From: Sediminibacillus halophilus
Lineage (GTDB): Bacteria > Bacillota > Bacilli > Bacillales > Amphibacillaceae
NCBI RefSeq assembly: GCF_900103695.1
Contig: NZ_FNHF01000007.1
Location: 62,001 to 126,000, forward strand
DNA: 64,000 nt
Direction: 5' to 3'
Shown here: positions 9,483 through 16,325 of the stretch, one piece after another
Layout of the letters: the number at the start of each line of letters is the position of its first letter
How positions within the stretch are numbered: position 1 is the first letter of the stretch
Position numbers and translations under genes: made by a program
Notes under the pieces: generated by a model
The model's database searches: none
What the model was told of the DNA's origin: nothing
The model's input: the letters and a program-made list of their open reading frames with translations, nothing else

Positions 9483-9833
9483 ATGCTTAAAAGATTTTGG
9501 AAGAAGTGCAAGGAAGAAAAAGGGTTTACATTGGTCGAGTTGCTTGCAGTTATCGTTATTTTAGGAATTATCGCAGCCATCGCTGTTCCTGCTATCGGCG
9601 GGATTATTAGTAATACAGAGACAAAAGCGGATGAAGCAGAAATTGATATGATTATTGAAGCTGCCCGGATTGCTTATGCTGCCGATGAATTCGATACGGA
9701 AATTACAGTAGCCAATCTGGTAGACAAAGGCTATCTGGAAGAAAAAGATGGTACCGATTTGCCTACTGGGAAAGTTGTTTACAATAGCAATCCTGGGGAA
9801 AATGGACATAGCTTTGAGTTTGAGGAAGATTAA
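9483..9833 (+). CDS. pilA: Major type IV pilin (ComGC/PilA class)
   Basis: Main structural subunit of the pilus fibre. 116 residues: a 14-residue basic leader ending EEKG, then FTLVELLAVIVILGIIAAIAVPAI, giving a mature protein of about 102 residues with Glu+5. The C-terminal globular domain is small and very acidic (ends FEFEED) and contains no Cys, unlike B. subtilis ComGC, which has a disulfide. Acidic surface composition would suit a salty environment, but that is an inference. ATG 9483 follows AAGGAGG; the longer frame from 9396 overlaps the promoter and is not used. Being single, best promoted and followed by a stem-loop marks it as the major subunit. Confidence 0.92.
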   Translation: MLKRFWKKCKEEKGFTLVELLAVIVILGIIAAIAVPAIGGIISNTETKADEAEIDMIIEAARIAYAADEFDTEITVANLVDKGYLEEKDGTDLPTGKVVYNSNPGENGHSFEFEED

Positions 9834-9846
9834 TTTTGTTAAATCT

Positions 9847-9868
9847 GAGATCCCTGCCAAGGGATCTC
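9847..9868 (+). other. Stem-loop between major pilin and pilD
   Basis: GAGATCCC (9847-9854) and GGGATCTC (9861-9868) form a perfect 8-bp stem with a 6-nt loop. No T-run follows, so this is more likely a partial attenuator or an mRNA-stabilising 3' hairpin that lets pilA exceed its downstream genes. Confidence 0.6.
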
Positions 9869-9888
9869 TCTAACTATAGGAGAATATA

Positions 9889-10644
9889 ATGACAATCTTT
9901 TACCTCTGTTATTTTTTCATCCTCGGTTTGATTTTAGGCTCGTTTTTCAATGTTGTCGGTATGCGGGTCCCCAGGCGGCAGTTGTTCGCAGAGAATCGTT
10001 CCTATTGCCCACATTGTCGTCGTTCTTTACAATGGTTTGAATTGATTCCCGTCCTTTCCTATCTATTGCAAAAAGGTCACTGCCGGCATTGCCGTGGACG
10101 GATTTCACCACTATATCCCGTGACTGAATTGGGTACCGGCCTGCTGTTTGCGGTCTGTTTCTGGCATTTTGGCTTTCAACCGGAACTTTTGGTCGCTTTG
10201 CTATTAATTTCGATGCTCGCCATCATCCTGGTATCAGACTTGCGGTATATGGAAATACCTGATCGTGTACTGTTATTATTTTTGCCGCTTTTTTTAGCAG
10301 GAAGAATCATTAGCCCGCTTGATCCATGGTGGACTCCAATCATTGGCGGTATTGCAGGGGTTTTACAGCTTGCAGCTATCATCATTGCCAGCCGAGGCGG
10401 GATGGGCGCAGGAGATATGAAATTATTTGGCGTATTAGGAATCGTACTGGGCTGGAAAAAAGTGTTGCTGGCATTTTTTATTTCAACTGTTTACGGAGCA
10501 GTGATCACGCTGTTTTTACTTGCTAGTAAACGGATAGAACGGAAAAAACCGGTTCCCTTCGGACCATTTATCGTACTCGGAAGCCTTACGGTCTATTTCT
10601 TTGGTGATAAACTATTCAACTGGTACTTAACATCTTTTTTCTAA
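9889..10644 (+). CDS. pilD: Prepilin peptidase / N-methyltransferase PilD (ComC)
   Basis: Membrane aspartic protease that cuts prepilin leaders after Gly and methylates the new N-terminus. 251 residues with about seven to eight hydrophobic segments. The cytosolic loop carries two CxxC pairs (CPHC, CRHC) of the zinc-binding type. The two catalytic Asp are visible in SDLRYMEIPD (about residue 109) and GAGDMKLFG (about residue 178). This is the position of comC in B. subtilis (folC-comC-spoIIB), so the gene is probably the native comC around which the rest of the cluster is arranged. It should also process the competence pseudopilins, presumably encoded elsewhere. Confidence 0.95.
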   Translation: MTIFYLCYFFILGLILGSFFNVVGMRVPRRQLFAENRSYCPHCRRSLQWFELIPVLSYLLQKGHCRHCRGRISPLYPVTELGTGLLFAVCFWHFGFQPELLVALLLISMLAIILVSDLRYMEIPDRVLLLFLPLFLAGRIISPLDPWWTPIIGGIAGVLQLAAIIIASRGGMGAGDMKLFGVLGIVLGWKKVLLAFFISTVYGAVITLFLLASKRIERKKPVPFGPFIVLGSLTVYFFGDKLFNWYLTSFF

Positions 10645-10656
10645 AGTAGGTGGATC

Positions 10657-11613
10657 ATGTTTCAGAAAAACAAAAAGCAAGTCAATTTGATAATCAAGGA
10701 TCAAGCGATTCGATACATGGTCACAAATCAGCCGACAATTACAGGAATTGTAGACTATGGAGAAATACAGCTGGACACCGGCATTATCATGGACGGAAAA
10801 GTTTCTGATCCGGAAGGCTTTGCGGCTGCTTTGCATATGCTGGTTTCCAATAAGAAATGGAAAAGTAAACCGATGTCTTTCTGTGTACCTGATGCCTCTG
10901 TAACCATCCGGGAGCATTTGGTGCCAAAACAATTGAAAAAAACAGAGATGAAAAGCTATATTAACATGGAATTGGAAGAAAGCATCCGGCTGCCTTTTTC
11001 TGATCCGGTGTTCGACTTTGTTGTCATAGGAGAAGAACAGGAACAAGTAAAGATACTATTGTTCGCCTATCCGAAAGAACGAATAAACGAATATTTGCAT
11101 GCATTCAAGCATGCCGGTCTTCTCCCGGTTGTGGCGGATCTTTCCTCGTTATCGTTGTACCGTCTTTATAACGAACTTGGCTATGCAGAGGAGGGTGACC
11201 ATTTGCTTTTGGCACAGTGGGGAAGGGATTCAGCGGTATTGTCGGCATTCAATGAAAACAAGCCGGTGTTCACTCGTCAAATTAAATCAGTCCTACCCCA
11301 GGATTCGTGGCAATTCAGCGAGGAAGCGGAAGAAATAACCTGGCAGGGGAGTCAAATTGAAATCTCCGAATCGATTGATGAGCAATTGACAATGCTGGAA
11401 AGGTTTTTGGATTTTTATCAGTATTCCGTAATGGACGGAGAGAAACAAATCAACAAACTGCTGCTTTGCGGCGACTTTCCTTTTTTGTCAAAAGTCGAGT
11501 CTTATCTGAAGGAAAATTATCGTATGCCCATAGTCACCGTCGATGAATTAGAAGAGAAAACACAGGTTCCAGGAAAATTTGCTGATGTGCTGGGTCTATC
11601 GATAAAAAAGTGA
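10657..11613 (+). CDS. pilM: Pilus assembly protein PilM
   Basis: Actin-fold cytoplasmic protein that binds the N-terminal tail of PilN and links the alignment complex to the motor. 318 residues, close to the usual 310-350. Weak actin-like phosphate loops are visible (VADLSSLSLYRL) and the C-terminal KLLLCGD resembles the second phosphate region. It has no membrane segment. It starts at ATG 10657 behind TAGGTGG, 12 nt after pilD, and is followed by pilN and pilO in the standard M-N-O order; there is no pilP or secretin, as expected for a monoderm. Confidence 0.88.
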   Translation: MFQKNKKQVNLIIKDQAIRYMVTNQPTITGIVDYGEIQLDTGIIMDGKVSDPEGFAAALHMLVSNKKWKSKPMSFCVPDASVTIREHLVPKQLKKTEMKSYINMELEESIRLPFSDPVFDFVVIGEEQEQVKILLFAYPKERINEYLHAFKHAGLLPVVADLSSLSLYRLYNELGYAEEGDHLLLAQWGRDSAVLSAFNENKPVFTRQIKSVLPQDSWQFSEEAEEITWQGSQIEISESIDEQLTMLERFLDFYQYSVMDGEKQINKLLLCGDFPFLSKVESYLKENYRMPIVTVDELEEKTQVPGKFADVLGLSIKK

Positions 11614-11638
11614 TAGGAAATCAAGGTGGGAACTGCCA

Positions 11639-12190
11639 ATGACGGTTGAAATTAATTTTATAGTACAACCAAAGAAAAAACGCTTTATTTCTGTTATTAC
11701 TGTCCTTTTGCTTGTTATTCTGCTTGCCTGTACCGGGTTGCTTTTTTGGCAACGATCTTTCATTGATAGCCAGGTGGACGATATGCAAGTTCAGTGGAAA
11801 AAAAACAATACCACACTCAATGATCGAACTGGCAGTCACAATCTTCAACGACAGCGGAGTGAGTTGGCGAAGCGGGTGCAAACTGTAGAGACAGCGTTGT
11901 TTTCCACAAGAGATTTAATGGAGGATGTAGCGTCTCTTTTGCCGAAAAATAGCTATTTGTCAAATTTTGCTTACAATCAAACGGAAGGCGTAAAACTGAC
12001 CATCGCGGCTGACTCGCTCTCAGGAGCGGCAGCTTTTTCGGAAGCATTGACAAACCAGCCATATATTGAGGAATCCAGTTTGATTGATGTTTACCCTCAG
12101 GAAACGAAAGACAGTCAAATCTATCAAACTAGTTTTCGATTTCAGGTGGACCCTGAAAGATTCAAGGAGGTGATGGGCGATGGCGCATAA
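11639..12190 (+). CDS. pilN: Pilus assembly protein PilN
   Basis: Bitopic inner-membrane protein of the alignment complex. 183 residues: a short cytoplasmic N-terminus (MTVEINFIVQPKKKR) that resembles the PilM-binding INLLP-type tail, one membrane segment (about 15-38), a coiled-coil region rich in Gln/Arg, and a ferredoxin-like C-terminal domain. It begins 25 nt after pilM behind AAGGTGGGA. Its last 11 nt overlap the start of pilO, so the two are likely translationally coupled and form a heterodimer. Confidence 0.85.
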   Translation: MTVEINFIVQPKKKRFISVITVLLLVILLACTGLLFWQRSFIDSQVDDMQVQWKKNNTTLNDRTGSHNLQRQRSELAKRVQTVETALFSTRDLMEDVASLLPKNSYLSNFAYNQTEGVKLTIAADSLSGAAAFSEALTNQPYIEESSLIDVYPQETKDSQIYQTSFRFQVDPERFKEVMGDGA

Positions 12191-12797
12191 TCACCGTCTC
12201 CCTCTGTTATTGACAATCCTTATTGCGCTATGTATCGTTGGCGGCTTTTACGGTCTCGGTTATCATTATTTTGTGGCACCAGCAAAAGATGAAATGAAAG
12301 AGCTGGAGGATGAGATACAAATACAGAACAAGGCTTTGCAACGGATCGAGTCTGGAGCAGATGCTGCGGATCTTCCGGAAGCATCCGGCACGTTGCAATT
12401 AAAGCTTCCAATCGATAAAGAAATCGACCAAATCCTTGTAATGTTAGAGGAGATAGCTAAATCGACAGGGGTATCTCTTAATGAAATGGTCGAAATACAG
12501 GAAAGTGAAGAAAACGCCGGTGAACAGGAAGATTCAAAAGCTTTGGTGGAGATTGACAGCTTCGCCTATGAATTGAAAGGGGAATCGGAACAATACGAGG
12601 CGGTCGACAATTTTCTCAAACAGTTGGAAAAAGATGAACGCCTTTTGAAAGTCAATCATCTGGAAGTGACTGCGGACGAGAATAGTGTTGGTTTCACTGT
12701 TCATATTCAAGCGTTTTATGCCCCTGATCTGGACGGTCTGCTGGATGAAAGCAATGGATATGAGCCAACGACAAAAATGGAGTCAAAATCCATTTAA
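12180..12797 (+). CDS. pilO: Pilus assembly protein PilO
   Basis: Partner of PilN. 205 residues: one N-terminal membrane segment (about 8-28), then a coiled coil (KDEMKELEDEIQIQNKALQRIES), then a C-terminal domain of predicted ferredoxin fold. The linker EIQESEENAGEQEDSKALVEID is strongly acidic. The start overlaps pilN and uses AAGGAGGTGATGGG inside pilN. It is the last gene of the pilus operon; a strong terminator follows. Confidence 0.82.
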   Translation: MAHNHRLPLLLTILIALCIVGGFYGLGYHYFVAPAKDEMKELEDEIQIQNKALQRIESGADAADLPEASGTLQLKLPIDKEIDQILVMLEEIAKSTGVSLNEMVEIQESEENAGEQEDSKALVEIDSFAYELKGESEQYEAVDNFLKQLEKDERLLKVNHLEVTADENSVGFTVHIQAFYAPDLDGLLDESNGYEPTTKMESKSI

Positions 12798-12840
12798 AAA
12801 TAATGACGGAAATTAAATAAATAGAAGAGCATTTGTTGAA

Positions 12841-12880
12841 AAGAGGAGAGTTGTCTTAGACAATTCTCCTCTTACTTTTT
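12841..12880 (+). terminator. Strong terminator ending the pilus operon
   Basis: A 15-bp stem (12841-12855 with 12859-12873, one G-U pair) with a 3-nt loop, followed by ACTTTTT. It separates the pilus genes from spoIIB. Confidence 0.9.
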
Positions 12881-12933
12881 GCATTCCGTGTGCTAGAGTT
12901 GAAAGAAATTCTAGTAGAAACGGGGAAATTGGA

Positions 12934-13851
12934 GTGGACAAACATAAACCGATCACTGTACGAATCAATGACGACAAAAGGAAGCATGTCAACACCAAAC
13001 ACCATGAATACCCGGAAGAAAGCAAGAAGACCATCAATGAACAAGCAGCTGCTTTAGAGAAAAACTTACATGGTTCTGCAAGTCCGCTTTTCGAGAGCCC
13101 GATAGAAGACGGTACAAACGAGTGGTATCAGAGGGAAACACCTGCTAAGAAGCTGCCTCGCATTTATAAAGTGTTTCTTTTTGCGGCGTTTGCAGCTTTG
13201 GCAATTGGACTTGCGTTGGGTTTTATTATGCTTCGAATGTTTGCCGGTATTGATGAAGCAAGCGACCCGGAAACAATGCCCTCGTCCTACACAAATCCTG
13301 CCTCCGATGATACAGGTGATACAGGAAAAGAAACAGCTGCAAATAAAACGGGCATAAAAGGAATGGAGGCATTCGTTGTTCAGGGGGGAGTGTTTTCATC
13401 AAAAGATAAAGCGGAGGCATGGCAGAAAAACTTCACGGAAGCTGACTTTCCCACGATGGTATGGGAGCGAGAAGGGCAGTATTATCTCTTTGCCGGATTA
13501 GCCGACACGGAAGCCGCCGCTAAAAAAACAGCGTTAACGATGACAGAAAATAAACTGGAAACTTATGTGAAACCATGGCAGACAGCAGCCATCGAAACCA
13601 ATCTGACAGAAGAAGAAGCTGAGTGGCTGAAGCAATTTCCTCGATTATGGCAAGACAGTGTGAATGCCGGTGGGGAGTTAAATCGGGAGGAGTGGAAAGA
13701 TTGGTTGGGCTTACTTCCGAAGGATGCTGAGAAAGCGCTGGTGCAACTGCATGACCAAGCTGAAAAGCTGACAAACGAAGCAAAAGATCTGTCTCACAAT
13801 CAGGTGCAGATTGAACTGTTGACCCTATGGAATAAGGCCGTTAACTTGTAA
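12934..13851 (+). CDS. spoIIB: Stage II sporulation protein B (SPOR-domain protein)
   Basis: Septal protein that helps thin septal peptidoglycan and localise the engulfment machinery during sporulation. 305 residues: a charged cytoplasmic N-terminus, one membrane segment (about 76-100, VFLFAAFAALAIGLALGFIML), a linker, and a SPOR domain (about 147-218, beginning AFVVQGGVFSSKDKAEAW) of the type that binds denuded glycan strands. Identification rests on this architecture and on position between comC/pilD and maf, exactly as in B. subtilis. Start at GTG 12934 behind GGGGAAATTGGAG. Sequence similarity to known SpoIIB is expected to be low outside the SPOR domain. Confidence 0.88.
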   Translation: MDKHKPITVRINDDKRKHVNTKHHEYPEESKKTINEQAAALEKNLHGSASPLFESPIEDGTNEWYQRETPAKKLPRIYKVFLFAAFAALAIGLALGFIMLRMFAGIDEASDPETMPSSYTNPASDDTGDTGKETAANKTGIKGMEAFVVQGGVFSSKDKAEAWQKNFTEADFPTMVWEREGQYYLFAGLADTEAAAKKTALTMTENKLETYVKPWQTAAIETNLTEEEAEWLKQFPRLWQDSVNAGGELNREEWKDWLGLLPKDAEKALVQLHDQAEKLTNEAKDLSHNQVQIELLTLWNKAVNL

Positions 13852-13966
13852 TCTTTCAGGTATATATAACGTTTAGAACGGTGACGTTCATTCAAACACC
13901 TGATTATTGACAGAAAAAAACCTTATTTGCAACTAGTAAAATAACCAGAAATCGTTTTTTGTCCGG

Positions 13967-13996
13967 TTGAATGCATGTTATTTTCTCGGTTACAAT
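13967..13996 (+). promoter_or_regulatory. Sigma-A promoter of maf
   Basis: TTGAAT (13967-13972) and TACAAT (13991-13996) with an 18-nt spacer. The predicted transcript start is near 14003, downstream of the first in-frame ATG (13999), which supports the TTG start at 14035. Confidence 0.7.
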
Positions 13997-14034
13997 AAAT
14001 GTACTCAAATACCCAACGGAAAGGACACTTAGAA

Positions 14035-14607
14035 TTGCAGCTTATTTTAGCCTCCGGGTCACCGCGCAGAAAAAAACTACTGGAACAGGCTGGATTGCAG
14101 TTTTTAACAAAGATCCCCGATGTAGATGAACAGTCGGTTACTGCTAGTGATGCTTGCCAGCTAGTGAAAAAATTAGCCGTAATGAAAGGAGAAAAGCTGC
14201 CCCCTGCAAAAGGGGAAGTAGTGCTTAGTGCTGACACGGTAGTCAGCCAGCATGAACGGATTCTCACCAAACCAGAAAGCAGGGAAGATGCATTTGCCAT
14301 GCTTTCTGAATTGAATGGAGAGACACACCAAGTACATACAGGCGTCTCCATTCGTTCACAGGGCAAATCAACCGTTTTTTCTGTTGCAACCAAGGTCACT
14401 TTTTGGGAAATGACTGATGAACAACTGGCAGCCTATATTGATACAGGTGAACCTTTTGACAAGGCTGGTGCATATGGTATCCAAGGGAAGGGAGCTTTAT
14501 TAGTTCAAAAAATTCATGGCGATTATTTTAATGTGGTCGGCCTTCCACTGTCAAAGGTGGTCCGCGAGCTTGAGCACTTCGGAATTGTCCCATTTTCATC
14601 CGGGTAA
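14035..14607 (+). CDS. maf: Maf nucleotide pyrophosphatase / septum formation inhibitor
   Basis: Hydrolyses non-canonical or modified nucleoside triphosphates (dTTP, UTP and analogues in related proteins) and inhibits septation when overproduced. 190 residues, matching the roughly 189 of B. subtilis Maf. The N-terminal substrate loop LILASGSPRRKKLL, the VLSADTVV motif and the conserved GEPFDKAGAYGIQGKGA are all present. The TTG at 14035 sits 9 nt after AAAGGA and makes the protein begin right at the conserved strand; the ATG at 13999 lies before the likely transcription start. It ends immediately before radC. Confidence 0.94.
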   Translation: MQLILASGSPRRKKLLEQAGLQFLTKIPDVDEQSVTASDACQLVKKLAVMKGEKLPPAKGEVVLSADTVVSQHERILTKPESREDAFAMLSELNGETHQVHTGVSIRSQGKSTVFSVATKVTFWEMTDEQLAAYIDTGEPFDKAGAYGIQGKGALLVQKIHGDYFNVVGLPLSKVVRELEHFGIVPFSSG

Positions 14608-14640
14608 TTGAGGTTTAACGAAAAGGGGCTGATAGATGCT

Positions 14641-15330
14641 ATGGTGCAAGCGGATGTTACGTTAAAACATGTTCCCAAGCAGGACAGGCCAAGGGAACGA
14701 CTGATGGAAAAAGGTCCGGCAACGTTATCGAACCAGGACCTGCTTGCCATATTGCTTGGTACCGGTACAAAGGATGAATCGGTCACCACGCTTTCCCAAC
14801 GTGTATTTATGCATTTCGAGGGGCTACATTTACTAAAGGACGCCACGATCGAAGAATTGACGGCAATCAAGGGAATTGGTACAGCAAAGGGAGTGTTGAT
14901 TCTGGCTGCCATCGAATTCGGTAAACGTCTCCATCGTTTTCGTCAGGAAGAACGCTATGTCATTCGCAGTCCAGAAGACGGAGCAGATTACATCATGGAA
15001 GAAATGAGAAACCTCAATCAAGAACATTTTGTTTGTTTATTTTTAAACACCAAAAATCAAATCCTCCACAGACAGACGATCTTCATAGGCAGCTTGAACG
15101 CATCAATCGTCCATCCAAGAGAAGTGTTTCGCGAAGCGGTAAAACGCTCTGCTGCTTCTATTATTTGTGCACATAACCACCCATCCGGAGATCCCTCGCC
15201 TTCCCAGGAAGATATCCATGTTACCAAACGATTATCCGAGTGTGGCAAGATGATCGGTATCGAACTTTTAGACCATTTAGTAATCGGCGATCGTAAATTT
15301 GTCTCATTGAAAGAAAAAGGATATCTGTAA
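14641..15330 (+). CDS. radC: RadC/YsxA JAMM-domain protein
   Basis: DNA-repair-annotated protein of uncertain biochemical role. 229 residues: an N-terminal RuvA/HhH-like region (ELTAIKGIGTAKGVLILAAIEFG) and a C-terminal JAB/MPN+ domain with the metal-site motif [16 protein letters not shown] (His 178, His 180, Ser 188, Asp 191). ATG 14641 follows AAGGGG at a long 12-nt spacer; a TTG at 14608 directly after the maf stop is the alternative. The last 55 codons plus stop are duplicated at 16152-16325, with only synonymous changes, because an element integrated here. The gene itself is intact. Confidence 0.93.
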   Translation: MVQADVTLKHVPKQDRPRERLMEKGPATLSNQDLLAILLGTGTKDESVTTLSQRVFMHFEGLHLLKDATIEELTAIKGIGTAKGVLILAAIEFGKRLHRFRQEERYVIRSPEDGADYIMEEMRNLNQEHFVCLFLNTKNQILHRQTIFIGSLNASIVHPREVFREAVKRSAASIICAHNHPSGDPSPSQEDIHVTKRLSECGKMIGIELLDHLVIGDRKFVSLKEKGYL

Positions 15331-15336
15331 CACTAT
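15163..15336 (+). repeat. Direct repeat, left copy (functional 3' end of radC)
   Basis: 174 bp identical in length to 16152-16325 with two differences (A15183/T16172 and A15234/G16223). Both are third-position synonymous changes in the radC frame. The repeat begins at codon 175, just before the metal-binding CAHNHPSG codons, and ends 6 bp past the stop. It is interpreted as one attachment-site arm of an integrated element that carries a replacement radC 3' end. Confidence 0.93.
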
Positions 15337-15400
15337 ATTTTAAGCGGACCCTGAACCCAACCCTGATGATCCTGTAGCTGGGTAAAATCTTTATGGTGTA

Positions 15401-15511
15401 ATGAAAGACGCAGCTTTTGACGGAGCGAATCAAAGAGCAGAATTTTATACAAAACATGCAACTAGCTATACAGTTTTAAATCAGACGCTCTGGGTTCAGT
15501 ATTATGGTTAA
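15401..15511 (+). pseudogene. C-terminal coding fragment in the radC remnant
   Basis: Codons 15401-15511 read as a plausible protein end (MKDAAFDGANQRAEF ... LWVQYYG). The same frame continues upstream through one in-frame TAA (15383-15385) to a Pro/Asp-rich stretch (ADPEPNPDDPVAG, 15344-15382). There is no ribosome site. It looks like the 3' end of a larger cargo gene, interrupted and truncated. The family is not recognised. Nine-base inverted repeats CTGAACCCA (15351-15359) and TGGGTTCAG (15491-15499) span it. Confidence 0.4.
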
Positions 15512-15592
15512 TGGTTTTCTTTCATATTAGAAAACTGAGAGTTAATCTTAAGATAATATTTTATTTTTTCATGATCTGAATTTTAACCTATT

Positions 15593-15618
15593 AAAAGACC
15601 CTAAAAAGAGGGTCTTTT
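15593..15618. terminator. Bidirectional terminator in the radC remnant
   Basis: AAAAGACCCT (15593-15602) and AGGGTCTTTT (15609-15618) form a perfect 10-bp stem with A- and T-runs, usable in both directions. It follows the coding fragment on the plus strand and the small minus-strand gene on the other. Confidence 0.75.
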
Positions 15619-15753
15619 AATTTATTACTTTTTCAACTAGACCTTTGGATTATGTTTTCTCGGTGATAATTTGTAATAACTTCTCTATCTTTTAATTAAT
15701 TATTAGTTTTATATACAATATACTGGTGTTTATGATGTGCCTATAAAGTAAAG

Positions 15754-15783
15754 AAAAAAGCTTACCTTGTGGTAGGGCTTTTC
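15754..15783. terminator. Terminator-like hairpin downstream of the 51-residue gene
   Basis: AAAAGCTTACC and GGTAGGGCTTTT pair with one bulge. On the minus strand it lies about 20 nt past the stop of the small membrane protein gene and ends in a run of T (AAAAAAG on the plus strand). Confidence 0.6.
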
Positions 15784-15804
15784 TATGTGAATAGTTTTTT
15801 ATAC

Positions 15805-15960
15805 TTACTTTTGTCTACGTCGGCGATCTATTACAGTCACTATCATCAATGCTACTAACATAATTATTAAATAGCCAATTAAGTTAGCTTTACTGGCTAT
15901 TAAGCTGTATACAGATAAAGATACAATGATTAATCCTAATAAAATTCTGAGTAATATCAT
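15805..15960 (-). CDS. Small hydrophobic protein, 51 residues, unknown function
   Basis: Begins MILLRILLGLIIVSLSVYSL and ends in a basic tail DRRRRQK; nearly the whole length is hydrophobic and would form one or two membrane helices (about 3-22 and 28-44). The start is well supported: GGAGGA lies 7 nt before ATG (15968-15973 on the plus strand), and a terminator-like hairpin follows the stop. A 24-bp palindrome lies about 60 bp upstream. It is the only gene in the radC remnant with a full set of expression signals. The size, charge pattern and company of a Cys-containing mini-ORF recall small immunity or holin-like proteins, but no family was recognised. Confidence 0.6.
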   Translation of the reverse strand: MILLRILLGLIIVSLSVYSLIASKANLIGYLIIMLVALMIVTVIDRRRRQK

Positions 15961-16018
15961 TTAAATATCCTCCATTAATACTCTTCATATAGCTTCATAG
16001 TTATTATTAGGATATCAT

Positions 16019-16042
16019 ATCCAACCTAATATTAGGTTGGAT
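16019..16042. repeat. 24-bp perfect palindrome in the radC remnant
   Basis: ATCCAACCTAAT is followed immediately by its own reverse complement. It lies upstream of the 51-residue gene and has no adjoining T-run, so an operator for a dimeric regulator is more likely than a terminator. No regulator gene is nearby. Confidence 0.75.
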
Positions 16043-16064
16043 TATCTATCAATATTTAACAACT

Positions 16065-16163
16065 TTAATTACATGAATAACCTGAAGCACAATCTACAAC
16101 AATTTTTGGTCTTGATACCAATCCAGTTTTGTTAGCATAATGATAGACATCATTTGTGCACAT
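16065..16163 (-). CDS. Putative 32-residue Cys-containing peptide ORF
   Basis: ATG at 16163 (minus strand) is preceded by GGAAGGGTGG at a 2-5 nt spacer. The ORF begins inside the antisense of the right radC repeat (first four codons) and continues in the unique DNA to a TAA. It ends with [12 protein letters not shown], two Cys six residues apart. It could be a real small peptide, the tail of a precursor cut off at the attachment site, or chance. It lies upstream of, and on the same strand as, the 51-residue hydrophobic gene. Confidence 0.25.
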   Translation of the reverse strand: MCTNDVYHYANKTGLVSRPKIVVDCASGYSCN

Positions 16164-16325
16164 AACCACCCTTCCGGAGATCCCTCGCCTTCCCAGGAAG
16201 ATATCCATGTTACCAAACGATTGTCCGAGTGTGGCAAGATGATCGGTATCGAACTTTTAGACCATTTAGTAATCGGCGATCGTAAATTTGTCTCATTGAA
16301 AGAAAAAGGATATCTGTAACACTAT
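16152..16325 (+). repeat. Direct repeat, right copy (displaced radC 3' end)
   Basis: Second copy of the radC 3' end (codons 175-229 plus stop and 6 bp). It is fused to the ordinary radC-mreB spacer, so it is most simply the original chromosomal end displaced by integration, while the left copy came with the element. It has no start site and is not a gene. The spacer 16326-16498 after it holds a short GCGCCA/GGCGC dyad and nothing else recognised. Confidence 0.9.

Larger units (their letters stand above)
15337..16151. mobile_element. Decayed remnant of an element integrated in radC
   Basis: About 815 bp of AT-rich DNA bounded by the radC direct repeats. No integrase or transposase is left. 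It holds a broken coding fragment (near 15344-15511), two terminator-like hairpins, a 24-bp palindrome and two small minus-strand ORFs. Base composition differs visibly from both flanks. In B. subtilis radC and mreB are direct neighbours, which supports insertion. A direct terminal duplication that restores the target gene is typical of site-specific integration rather than of transposition; the recombinase was presumably lost by internal deletion. Confidence 0.8.

Noticed and set aside
15221-15457. 78-codon minus-strand frame antisense to the radC end
   Set aside because: Antisense shadow of radC with no ribosome site.
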